Shown here: one piece after another, positions 7,236 through 12,681 of the stretch
Layout: every line of letters starts with the position of its first letter
Numbering within the stretch: the first letter of the stretch is position 1
Source: CAYUYH01 sp964449175
GTDB lineage: Bacteria; Planctomycetota; Phycisphaerae; SM23-33
Length of the DNA stretch: 13,984 nt
Assembly: GCA_964449175.1 (NCBI GenBank)
Contig: CAYUYH010000041.1
Location: 1-13,984, forward strand
Direction of reading: 5' to 3'
The notes under the pieces: generated by a model
Seen by the model: only the letters and a program-made list of their open reading frames with translations
What the model was told of the DNA's origin: nothing
Database searches by the model: none
Translations under genes and position numbers: made by a program

Positions 7236-8221
7236 GGCGCCGCTCGCGGTGTTGAGCCGCCCGTGGCGACGGGCAGTGTGATCTCCAACCAGCTCGCCGT
7301 GCCGCGGACGGCGATGATGGGCTGTCGCAGCGCCGCCGGCAGCAGCAGCGTATCGCCGGCCGAGACCGCCGTGACGGGCTCCACTTCGCCGGCGTGCCTG
7401 ACCTCCGCCCCGCCGGTCGCCTTGAGGATCATAAGGGCGGTGCATTGGCCGGCGGGCAGCTCCGCCGCGGCCACGGACTCGGCCGCGCGCTTCTTGATGG
7501 TGAAGAACTCGGTGGCCAGGAGCGTCTCGCCGCCGGCGCCGGGCGGGTCGTCCCCGGTCAGGGGAAAGCGGATGCACTGCATCGAGCGCTCGAGGTGGAT
7601 ATCCCTGCCTCTGCCCCAGTCGGTCACGCGATACGTCGTGTCGGAGGGCGTCTGGACCTCGGCCAGCACGACGCCCGGTCCGAGTGCGTGGACTAGGCCC
7701 GCGGGCAGATAGTGGAAGTCGCCCGCGGCCACCTCCACGCGGCGGACTATCGTCTGGACCGTGTTCGCCTCGACGGCCTGGCGGAACTGTTCGGCCGTCA
7801 CCCCCGGCATGACGCCCTTGTAGATGAAGCCGCCGCAGCTGGCGATGATGTACCAGCACTCGGTCTTCATCGCGGCGTCGCCGCCGATCTCGGCAACGGC
7901 AGCGGCGTCGGGGTGGACCTGGAGGGAGAGGATATCCTCGGCGTCCAGCAGCTTCAGCAGCAGCGGGAATTGGCCACCCTCCATCGCCCGTGCCCGGCCG
8001 AGAAGGTCGCCGCCCATCCGGCGAACCATCTCATTCAACGTCGCGCCGGCGTCGGGGCCGTTGGCCAGCACGCTGGAATCCCCTTCCAGGTCGGCCAGCT
8101 CCCAGCTTTCGCCTACTTCCAAGCCGGTGGGCATATCCCGGCCGAACATGTGGGCCAGGTTCCGCCCGCCCCAGATGCGGGTCTTGTAGATCGGCTCGAA
8201 CTTGTACGGGTAGATGTGCAT
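7232..8221 (-). CDS. manA: Type I mannose-6-phosphate isomerase (ManA), short form
   Basis: ManA interconverts mannose-6-phosphate and fructose-6-phosphate and is a zinc-dependent cupin enzyme. The 329-residue protein has the length of the short Bacillus-type enzyme. It shows TRIWGGRNL (14-22), the metal-binding QVHPD motif (Q101, H103), E121 in KTECWYI and H178 in PAGLVHALG, then TYRVTDWGR (196-204) with the conserved active-site arginine. The open frame continues upstream to 8536, but that part is antisense to the tRNA-binding gene, and homology-like sequence begins at MHIYPYKFEPIYK. The ATG at 8221 lacks a clear Shine-Dalgarno and lies about 25 bases from a TACAAT box. It heads the minus-strand run manA-rluB-rhaB-fucI. 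Products would feed central metabolism or, in reverse, GDP-mannose and polysaccharide synthesis. Confidence 0.9.
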   Translation of the reverse strand: MHIYPYKFEPIYKTRIWGGRNLAHMFGRDMPTGLEVGESWELADLEGDSSVLANGPDAGATLNEMVRRMGGDLLGRARAMEGGQFPLLLKLLDAEDILSLQVHPDAAAVAEIGGDAAMKTECWYIIASCGGFIYKGVMPGVTAEQFRQAVEANTVQTIVRRVEVAAGDFHYLPAGLVHALGPGVVLAEVQTPSDTTYRVTDWGRGRDIHLERSMQCIRFPLTGDDPPGAGGETLLATEFFTIKKRAAESVAAAELPAGQCTALMILKATGGAEVRHAGEVEPVTAVSAGDTLLLPAALRQPIIAVRGTASWLEITLPVATGGSTPRAAP

Positions 8222-8250
8222 GGCCGTCCGGTGTCTGCGTCGCGGGCGGC

Positions 8251-8280
8251 ATTGTACACGCCGCGCGGGCCGTTGGCGAA
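8251..8280 (-). promoter_or_regulatory. Promoter candidate for the manA operon
   Basis: Read on the minus strand, TACAAT (8256-8251) matches the -10 consensus at five of six positions. The -35 is weak: TTCGCC (8280-8275) with an 18-base spacer. A start near 8244 would give a leader of about 23 nt before manA. Confidence 0.45.
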
Positions 8281-8290
8281 TGGAAGCCTC

Positions 8291-8319
8291 TTGTCCGTCG
8301 CTGTGGATTGGCCTAGACT
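8291..8319 (+). promoter_or_regulatory. Promoter candidate for the tRNA-binding protein gene
   Basis: TTGTCC (8291-8296), a 17-base spacer and TAGACT (8314-8319) precede the gene at 8376 by about 50 bases. The -10 hexamer and spacing equal those of the promoter at 1403-1431. It is divergent from, and does not overlap, the manA promoter candidate. Confidence 0.45.
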
Positions 8320-8375
8320 CCACGCCACCGGCGGACGCGCCGCTTGGCGGCGCACTGCAAATGAAAGGCCCAGAG

Positions 8376-8726
8376 ATGGCGGAGACCAAGCCCACGATCA
8401 CGTACGAGGATTTTGTGAAGTTGGACCTGCGGATGGCGAGGGTGCTGGAGGTGAGCGACCACCCCAACGCCGACAAGCTCATCTGCCTGACCATCGACAT
8501 CGGCGGCGAGCAGCGGCAGATCATCGCCGGGCTCAAGGGCCACTACTCCCCCGAGGCCCTGCTGGGCAAGGACATTGCCGTCGTCGTGAACCTTCAGCCG
8601 CGAAAGATGCGGGGGCTGGAGTCCAACGGCATGCTCCTGGCCGCAGTGTACGAGGAAGGCGGCGCCCAGAAGGTCGTGGCCCTGACGGCGGACACTCCCG
8701 TCCCGCCCGGCGCGGCGATCTCCTGA
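8376..8726 (+). CDS. Stand-alone MetRS C-terminal-type tRNA-binding protein
   Basis: This 116-residue protein consists of a single OB-fold tRNA-binding domain like the C-terminal appendix of methionyl-tRNA synthetase (EMAP-II/Arc1p/CsaA group). Typical landmarks are YEDFVKLDLRMARVLEV, DHPNADKLICLTIDIG, IIAGLKGHYSPEALLGK and VNLQPRKMRGLESNGMLLAA. In other organisms such free domains dimerise and either assist MetRS in trans or act as chaperone-like CsaA; the close match to the MetRS appendix favours the former. I chose ATG 8376, with AAGG seven bases upstream. An in-frame ATG at 8361 and a longer frame back to 8214 would run into the promoter and the manA start, and add no recognisable sequence. 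No catalytic MetRS is in the window. The stop codon TGA lies inside a tandem repeat. Confidence 0.85.
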   Translation: MAETKPTITYEDFVKLDLRMARVLEVSDHPNADKLICLTIDIGGEQRQIIAGLKGHYSPEALLGKDIAVVVNLQPRKMRGLESNGMLLAAVYEEGGAQKVVALTADTPVPPGAAIS

Positions 8727-8757
8727 TTGCGAACTGCGGATTGCGAATTGCGGATTG
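8725..8757. repeat. 14-base tandem repeat, 2.4 copies
   Basis: GATTGCGAACTGCG (8725-8738) and GATTGCGAATTGCG (8739-8752) differ at one position and are followed by a partial third copy, GATTG (8753-8757). The first copy shares its initial GA with the TGA stop of the preceding gene. I associate 'attgcgaattgcg' strings with dispersed intergenic repeats in PVC-group genomes, but cannot verify that here. Confidence 0.65.
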
Positions 8758-8803
8758 AAGGAGCCGCTCGCCGCTGCAAGAGAACGCACGAGAAGGTGGA
8801 CTT

Positions 8804-9574
8804 GTGAAGGCGATGGACGCACAGCATTACCTGCTAGAGGTGCGGTTGCTGCGCGATGAGCTGCCGTCCTTCGAGGAGTATCCCTTCTGCTTGCCCGCCG
8901 TCGCCCACCTTCGCAGTATCGAGCTGCACCCGGCCGTCACGTTTATCATCGGCGAGAACGGCAGCGGCAAGTCGACGCTGCTTGAGGCCATCGCGGTCGC
9001 CTGGGGGCTCAACCCTGAGGGTGGCTCGCGGAACATGACCTTCTCATCGCGCGAGTCGCACTCGCAGTTGCATCAGTACCTGCGCCTTGTCCGCGGCACG
9101 CACAAGGCCAGAGACGGGTACTTCCTCCGGGCAGAGAGCTTCTTCAACGTCGCCACTGAGATCGAGAAACTGGACACGGACGAGTATGAACTTGCCAACC
9201 CGCCCGCTCCCATCACCAGTCTGTACGGGGGCAAACCGCTGCACGAGCAGTCGCACGGCGAATCGTTCCTGGCTCTGCTCATGGAGCGGTTTGGGGGCAA
9301 CGGATTCTACGTGCTCGACGAGCCCGAGGCCGCCCTATCCCCCACCCGCCAGATGGCTGCCATGTCACGGATCCACCAACTCGTCGCCCAGCAGTCCCAG
9401 TTCATCATCGCCACGCACTCGCCGATCATCATGGCCTACCCTAACGCGACGATCCTGCATCTTTCCGAGAACGGGGTCAAATCCGTCAGGTACGTGGATA
9501 CTGAGTACTACAGGCTCACGAAGGACTTCCTCAACAGACATGAGCAGATGATGCGCGTGCTGATGGAGGAATGA
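8804..9574 (+). CDS. Orphan ABC-like/AAA ATPase (COG3910-like)
   Basis: The 256-residue soluble protein is a complete ABC-type nucleotide-binding domain without membrane segments. It has Walker A GENGSGKST (50-58), a signature-like QSHGES (149-154), Walker B FYVLDEPEA (168-176, with D172 and E173) and the switch histidine H205 in IIATHSPIIMA. It resembles the predicted-ATPase family often listed as AAA_21 or COG3910, whose role is not established. The GTG at 8804 is preceded by GAAGGTGG; an ATG nine bases later is a weaker alternative. It follows the tRNA-binding gene by 77 bases and is convergent with lpxB. No nuclease (for example an OLD-type TOPRIM) or methylase neighbour is present, so I do not call it a defence gene. 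All motifs needed for ATP hydrolysis are present; function is unknown. Confidence 0.85.
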   Translation: MKAMDAQHYLLEVRLLRDELPSFEEYPFCLPAVAHLRSIELHPAVTFIIGENGSGKSTLLEAIAVAWGLNPEGGSRNMTFSSRESHSQLHQYLRLVRGTHKARDGYFLRAESFFNVATEIEKLDTDEYELANPPAPITSLYGGKPLHEQSHGESFLALLMERFGGNGFYVLDEPEAALSPTRQMAAMSRIHQLVAQQSQFIIATHSPIIMAYPNATILHLSENGVKSVRYVDTEYYRLTKDFLNRHEQMMRVLMEE

Positions 9575-9576
9575 GC

Positions 9577-9597
9577 GTCTTGCCCAGGGGGCGGGAC
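9577..9597 (+). terminator. Hairpin after the ATPase gene
   Basis: GTCTTGCCC (9577-9585) pairs with GGGCGGGAC (9589-9597) around a three-base loop, including two G-U pairs. It starts three bases after the ATPase stop codon. Because of the G-U pairs it folds well only as plus-strand RNA. No T-run follows, so the terminator call is tentative. Confidence 0.35.
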
Positions 9598-9623
9598 AGC
9601 AGGCTTGCCGCAGCATCTTCGCC

Positions 9624-10790
9624 TCACGGTCGGGGCTTGCGTCCGTTGATGAGTTGGAGGGCGAGGTCGGCTGCGTTGTCCGAGGCGGTAGCGGGCGGGG
9701 CGACCCGGAGCGACGCGGTGAGGTCGATGAGCCGCCGGCGGACCTCGAACAGCCAGCCGTAGTCGTCCATCACCTCTCTGACCATGGCCTTGATGGCCTT
9801 GATGTCGCCGTGCCACGGCATGAACTCCGGCACGATTTTCCGCCCGGCCAGGATGTTCACCAGCGAGAAGCTGTCCGTGGTGACGGCCCATCTGTCCAGC
9901 AGGCGGCGGAGCAGGCCAAGCAGGCGCGACGTGCGGTGGAAGATGACCATCGGCACGCCGAAGTGCGCGAGTTCCAGCGTGACCGTGCCGCTCTTGGTGA
10001 CCGCGAAGTGCGAGTTGGCGAGCACCTCGTGAGTGCGCGCGACGGCGATGTCGATGTCGGCGCCGTTGGCCAGCTTGCCGATCAGCTCGCCGGCGGCGTC
10101 GGTATAGGCGGTAAAGGTGCACTTGGAGGCGGGCCAGCGTCGGCGGATCATCTCGGCGACGGCCAGCAGGGCAGGCATGTGCCCGCGGATTTCGCCCCTT
10201 CGGCTGCCGGGCACCATCGCCACCCGCCAGCGTCCGTGGGCCCATGCCTCGGCCAGATCAGGCGCCGCGGCGGGCCGAGGCGGTAACGCGTCGAAAAGCG
10301 GGTTGCCCACGAAGACGGCGTTGACCCCCCTATCGCAGAGGTATCGCTCCTCGAACGGCAGGATGCACGCGACCTGGTCGGTCAGGCGGGCGAGCTTCTT
10401 CACTCGCCACGGCGCCCACGCCCACACCTGCGGTGCGATGTAGTAGAGCACCGCTGCGCCTGCCTTGCGGGCGGCGGCAGCCAGGTGCCAGTTCAGCGCC
10501 GGCGAGTCGACGGGGATCAGCAGGTCCGGGCGGATCTCGCGGATCGCGCACTGGAGGCGGCGGACGGTCTTGAGATAGTAGCCGGCTTGCAGGGCGGCCC
10601 CGCCGAACATGCTGGCCTTGTGGGTGAGGTCGGCGATGACTTCGCAGCCGGCTTCGGCCATCCGCGGCCCGGCGGCGCCGACGAATCGCACATTGGGACA
10701 TCGGCGGCGAATGGCGGCGATCAGCAGCGCGGCGTGCTCGTCGCCACTGACCTCCGCGGCCGAGATGAAGATGGTGGGAGCGGTTGCCAT
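9624..10790 (-). CDS. lpxB: Lipid-A-disaccharide synthase (LpxB)
   Basis: LpxB is a peripheral inner-membrane glycosyltransferase (GT19). It condenses UDP-2,3-diacylglucosamine with lipid X to form the lipid A disaccharide. The 388-residue protein shows AAEVSGDEHAA (11-21), VDSPALNW (94-101, with D95 at the place of the essential E. coli D98), YYIAPQVWAW (116-125), VGNPL (161-165) and VPGSRRGEI (193-201). It also has the nucleotide-sugar site TKSGTVTLELAHFG (265-278) and NILAGRKIVPE (312-322). It implies an outer membrane with lipid A. The ATG lies nine bases after the acpS stop without a strong Shine-Dalgarno, so it is probably cotranscribed and coupled with acpS. The usual neighbours lpxA, lpxD and fabZ are absent from this window. 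Identification is secure. Confidence 0.93.
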   Translation of the reverse strand: MATAPTIFISAAEVSGDEHAALLIAAIRRRCPNVRFVGAAGPRMAEAGCEVIADLTHKASMFGGAALQAGYYLKTVRRLQCAIREIRPDLLIPVDSPALNWHLAAAARKAGAAVLYYIAPQVWAWAPWRVKKLARLTDQVACILPFEERYLCDRGVNAVFVGNPLFDALPPRPAAAPDLAEAWAHGRWRVAMVPGSRRGEIRGHMPALLAVAEMIRRRWPASKCTFTAYTDAAGELIGKLANGADIDIAVARTHEVLANSHFAVTKSGTVTLELAHFGVPMVIFHRTSRLLGLLRRLLDRWAVTTDSFSLVNILAGRKIVPEFMPWHGDIKAIKAMVREVMDDYGWLFEVRRRLIDLTASLRVAPPATASDNAADLALQLINGRKPRP

Positions 10791-10799
10791 GGCTGCGGG

Positions 10800-11213
10800 T
10801 CAGTCCCCGACCTTCAGCGCCCCGCCGGTCGAGGCCCTCAGGCCGACGGCCGAGGCCACCGCGTGCGTGGGGATGTGGCTGATGGACACGAGTATGCTCG
10901 CCAGCGCCTGCTCGTCGGCGATCTGGCGGCATCGGCCTGACAGGTGGACGCTTGGTTGGCCGGACGGGGAGTTGCGAACCTCGATGTCCGTCCAGGCGAC
11001 CCCGCCCCGCCAGCCCGTGCCGAGGACCTTCAGCACGGCTTCCTTGGCGGCGAAGCGTCCGGCGAGGTGCTCGACGGACCGTTTCCGAGTCAGGCAATAG
11101 TCCAACTCGGCCGGCGTGAAGACGCGCTCGAGGAAGCGCCGACCGTGCTTGTCGATCATCTCCTGCAAGCGCGCACAGGCCACCATGTCGATTCCCTGGG
11201 ATGCAACACTCAT
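10800..11213 (-). CDS. acpS: Holo-[acyl-carrier-protein] synthase (AcpS)
   Basis: AcpS transfers 4'-phosphopantetheine from CoA to a serine of apo-ACP, activating it for fatty acid and lipid A synthesis. The 137-residue protein has the two family motifs that bind magnesium and CoA: GIDMVACARLQ (7-17, D9) and RFAAKEAVLKVLGTG (53-67, E58). It also has the C-terminal SISHIPTHAVASA strand. Length is normal. The ATG at 11213 puts GIDMV at the expected position; a longer frame to 11255 adds arginine-rich sequence with no family resemblance. No Shine-Dalgarno precedes the ATG, and a TATCAT box ends only seven bases upstream, so a leaderless transcript is possible. It may also be read through from the 90-residue gene 61 bases upstream. 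It is followed directly by lpxB. Confidence 0.92.
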   Translation of the reverse strand: MSVASQGIDMVACARLQEMIDKHGRRFLERVFTPAELDYCLTRKRSVEHLAGRFAAKEAVLKVLGTGWRGGVAWTDIEVRNSPSGQPSVHLSGRCRQIADEQALASILVSISHIPTHAVASAVGLRASTGGALKVGD

Positions 11214-11220
11214 GCCGGAA

Positions 11221-11249
11221 ATGATACTGCCCCGAGTCCGACACCGGAA
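11221..11249 (-). promoter_or_regulatory. Possible promoter giving a leaderless acpS transcript
   Basis: On the minus strand TATCAT (11226-11221, 5 of 6 to consensus) ends seven bases before the acpS ATG, so transcription would begin at or near the A of the start codon. The -35 candidate, TTCCGG (11249-11244) at 17 bases, is poor. Confidence 0.3.
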
Positions 11250-11274
11250 GGCCAAACGTAGGCCTCACCCGTCC

Positions 11275-11547
11275 TCAGGTACTCGACGTCGCTTGTTCGA
11301 TCGCCTCGCGAATCTCAGGGGACAAGAAGTGCCGTTCGAGTTCGTTTCGGCCGGCGAGTGCCCGGGCGACCGTGTCGGCCCGGTCGGCCAAGGGAGCGGA
11401 GACGTCCAGGAAGATAATCTCCCTGCCCTTCAGGCGCACCAGGGCCCCACCGTCTCGAGCGTTGCCTGCCGTGTCCACTAAACGAATCTCTATCCCCAAG
11501 GATTTGGCGATCTCCACGAGCCCGGACAACTTGTCTTCAGCGTCCAT
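11275..11547 (-). CDS. Small soluble protein of unknown function
   Basis: This 90-residue protein has no signal peptide, membrane segment or metal motif. It looks like a compact alpha/beta protein. It starts with a helix (MDAEDKLSGLVEIAKSLGIE) and continues with strands IRLVDTA, GALVRLKG and EIIFLDV. It ends in helices (LADRADTVARALAG, LSPEIREAIEQA). Similar short proteins of the form 'edkL..LveiAe.lGieVR....gG..v.lkGr.viflD' seem familiar to me from planctomycete and deltaproteobacterial genomes, where they are hypothetical. GAGAGGGGG lies eight bases before the ATG, supporting the start. It heads the minus-strand set with acpS and lpxB, 61 bases ahead of acpS. Codon use and GC look like its neighbours. 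I do not assign a function. Confidence 0.8.
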   Translation of the reverse strand: MDAEDKLSGLVEIAKSLGIEIRLVDTAGNARDGGALVRLKGREIIFLDVSAPLADRADTVARALAGRNELERHFLSPEIREAIEQATSST

Positions 11548-11566
11548 GAATGACGCCCCCTCTCAA

Positions 11567-11595
11567 GTTATCAGCCGGGTGTACCGATTAACCAA
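11567..11595 (-). promoter_or_regulatory. Promoter candidate for the 90-residue gene and acpS-lpxB
   Basis: On the minus strand TTGGTT (11595-11590), a 17-base spacer and GATAAC (11572-11567) lie about 20 bases ahead of the start codon at 11547. Both boxes are partial matches, but this is a locally AT-rich island between divergent genes, where promoters are expected. Confidence 0.35.
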
Positions 11596-11624
11596 TTAGA
11601 AGTGTCGCCATCTAGGTGAATATT
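11596..11624 (+). promoter_or_regulatory. Weak promoter candidate for the histidine kinase gene
   Basis: TTAGAA (11596-11601), 17 bases, then AATATT (11619-11624) would start transcription about 30 bases before the GTG at 11661. Both boxes are weak. The evidence is mostly position in the divergent AT-rich island. Confidence 0.22.
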
Positions 11625-11660
11625 AGCCGCGGGGCCGGCCGTGGCAAGAGGAAAACGCCT

Positions 11661-12425
11661 GTGACCACGATTTCCCGCACCGAGACGACCAGCCAGCAGG
11701 AAAAGCTCGACCGTCTTTCCGCCGAAGTCCAAGCCCTTCGCCGCCAGCTCCAGGAGGCTCAGCGCCTGGCCACCGTGGGCACGATGGCCGCCATGGTCTC
11801 GCATGAACTCAACAACATCCTTACCCCGATTATCAACTATGCACAGATGGCGCGGAAGAATCCGTCGCTTACCGACAAGGCCATAGCCCGTGCGGCCGAG
11901 GGAGGCCAGCGAGCCACCACAATCTGCAAGGCTATCCTGGGCCTCGCCGCGGACGAGTCAACTCAGGCGGAGCAGGTAAACCTGGCAGAGCTGGTAGCGC
12001 AGACGTTGGAGGCGATGGCGCGCGAGCCTGCCAAGGACTCCATCGAGTTGAACGTGGACATTCCCGCGGGCCTGGCGATTCAGGCCCGCCGGGCCGAGCT
12101 CCAGCAGGTGCTGCTGAATCTGCTGCTCAATGCCCGCTCAGCCGTCATGGCGAGCACGGGGCTGCGACGGATCGACGTTACCGCGCGGCGGTCCGGCAAG
12201 GGTGTGGTGATCGCCGTCGCGGACAACGGCATCGGCATGTCCGCCGAGGACGCTGAGCAGATATTCCAGCCGTTCTTCACCACCAAAAACGGCGAGGGCA
12301 ACCGGCGCGGCTATGGGCTGGGGCTGGCCTTCTGCCGCCAGACCGTCGAGGGGCTCGGCGGCGACATCTCGGTGGCCAGCACGCCAAACCAGGGCAGCGC
12401 CTTCACCATCCGCCTGCCGACATAA
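11661..12425 (+). CDS. Soluble histidine kinase without sensor domain
   Basis: The 254-residue protein is only a transmitter module. It starts with a short predicted coiled coil (about 12-36, QQEKLDRLSAEVQALRRQ). A dimerisation helix follows, with the phospho-acceptor H48 in VSHELNNILTPI, like NtrB-type H-boxes. Then come the N-box around LLNLLLNARSAV (151-162), the G1 box DNGIGM (188-193), the F box IFQPFFTTK (201-209) and the G2 box GYGLGLAFC (217-225). All ATP-binding boxes are intact, so it should autophosphorylate. No PAS, GAF, HAMP or membrane segment is present and no response regulator adjoins. The input is therefore probably a partner protein and the target is encoded elsewhere. I prefer the GTG at 11661, which has AGAGGA eight bases upstream. 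An in-frame GTG at 11616 would add 15 basic residues and lacks a site. Confidence 0.88.
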   Translation: MTTISRTETTSQQEKLDRLSAEVQALRRQLQEAQRLATVGTMAAMVSHELNNILTPIINYAQMARKNPSLTDKAIARAAEGGQRATTICKAILGLAADESTQAEQVNLAELVAQTLEAMAREPAKDSIELNVDIPAGLAIQARRAELQQVLLNLLLNARSAVMASTGLRRIDVTARRSGKGVVIAVADNGIGMSAEDAEQIFQPFFTTKNGEGNRRGYGLGLAFCRQTVEGLGGDISVASTPNQGSAFTIRLPT

Positions 12426-12452
12426 TCACATCCCCCAGGCGTAGGACGTGCA

Positions 12453-12511
12453 ACGCTCCGTCGCCATAGCTATGGAGCGTCCAGCCTTCGCAGCCGCTTC
12501 GGCGGAGTAGG
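12453..12511. repeat. Palindrome-rich intergenic element
   Basis: ACGCTCC (12453-12459) pairs with GGAGCGT (12474-12480) around a loop that itself contains most of the perfect palindrome CCATAGCTATGG (12464-12475). Nearby CCGC-TTCG-GCGG (12500-12511) forms a hairpin with a very stable UUCG tetraloop. The element follows the histidine kinase stop by 27 bases, so it may serve as its 3'-end structure. The phrasing around the palindrome resembles dispersed intergenic repeats of Verrucomicrobia and Planctomycetes, from memory only. The rest of 12426-12595 holds no gene that I can support. Confidence 0.4.
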
Positions 12512-12595
12512 CTCGGCGACTTGCCGCAGGCCCGGCGCAGGCGGGTTGCACGCGGGCTCGGCGGTTTCCTGCCCATCCTCCCCCCTTGGCAGTTG

Positions 12596-12648
12596 TTGAC
12601 AGGCCGGCTGCGAAGTGATAGCGTTCCAGGCCTATCGGCATGTATAAT
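12596..12648 (+). promoter_or_regulatory. Promoter region of the SH3-domain gene, two candidate -10 boxes
   Basis: A perfect TTGACA (12596-12601) with a 17-base spacer leads to TAGCGT (12619-12624), which carries an extended-10 TGA just before it. A perfect TATAAT (12643-12648) lies 24 bases further down without a good -35 of its own. The first would give a leader of about 50 nt, the second about 27 nt. Either or both may be used. Confidence 0.5.
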
Positions 12649-12681
12649 TCGCCAGGCGACCCAACTCTCAAGGAGCACGCA

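Noticed and set aside
8214..8375. N-terminal extension of the tRNA-binding protein
   Set aside because: It overlaps the manA start and both divergent promoter candidates; the added residues are Arg/Cys-rich with no family match.
8222..8536. N-terminal extension of manA
   Set aside because: The extra residues are antisense to the tRNA-binding gene and do not resemble the family. The enzyme's usual N-terminus begins at the ATG at 8221.
8804..9574. Idea that the ATPase is part of a defence system (OLD/Gabija-like)
   Set aside because: No TOPRIM, helicase, nuclease or other effector gene is adjacent; neighbours are a tRNA-binding gene and lpxB.
11214..11255. N-terminal extension of AcpS
   Set aside because: It adds 14 Arg/Ser-rich residues ahead of the normal family start and has no ribosome binding site.
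11616..11660. Earlier GTG start for the histidine kinase
   Set aside because: No ribosome binding site. The GTG at 11661 has AGAGGA at a good spacing. The difference is 15 residues, so this remains a close call.
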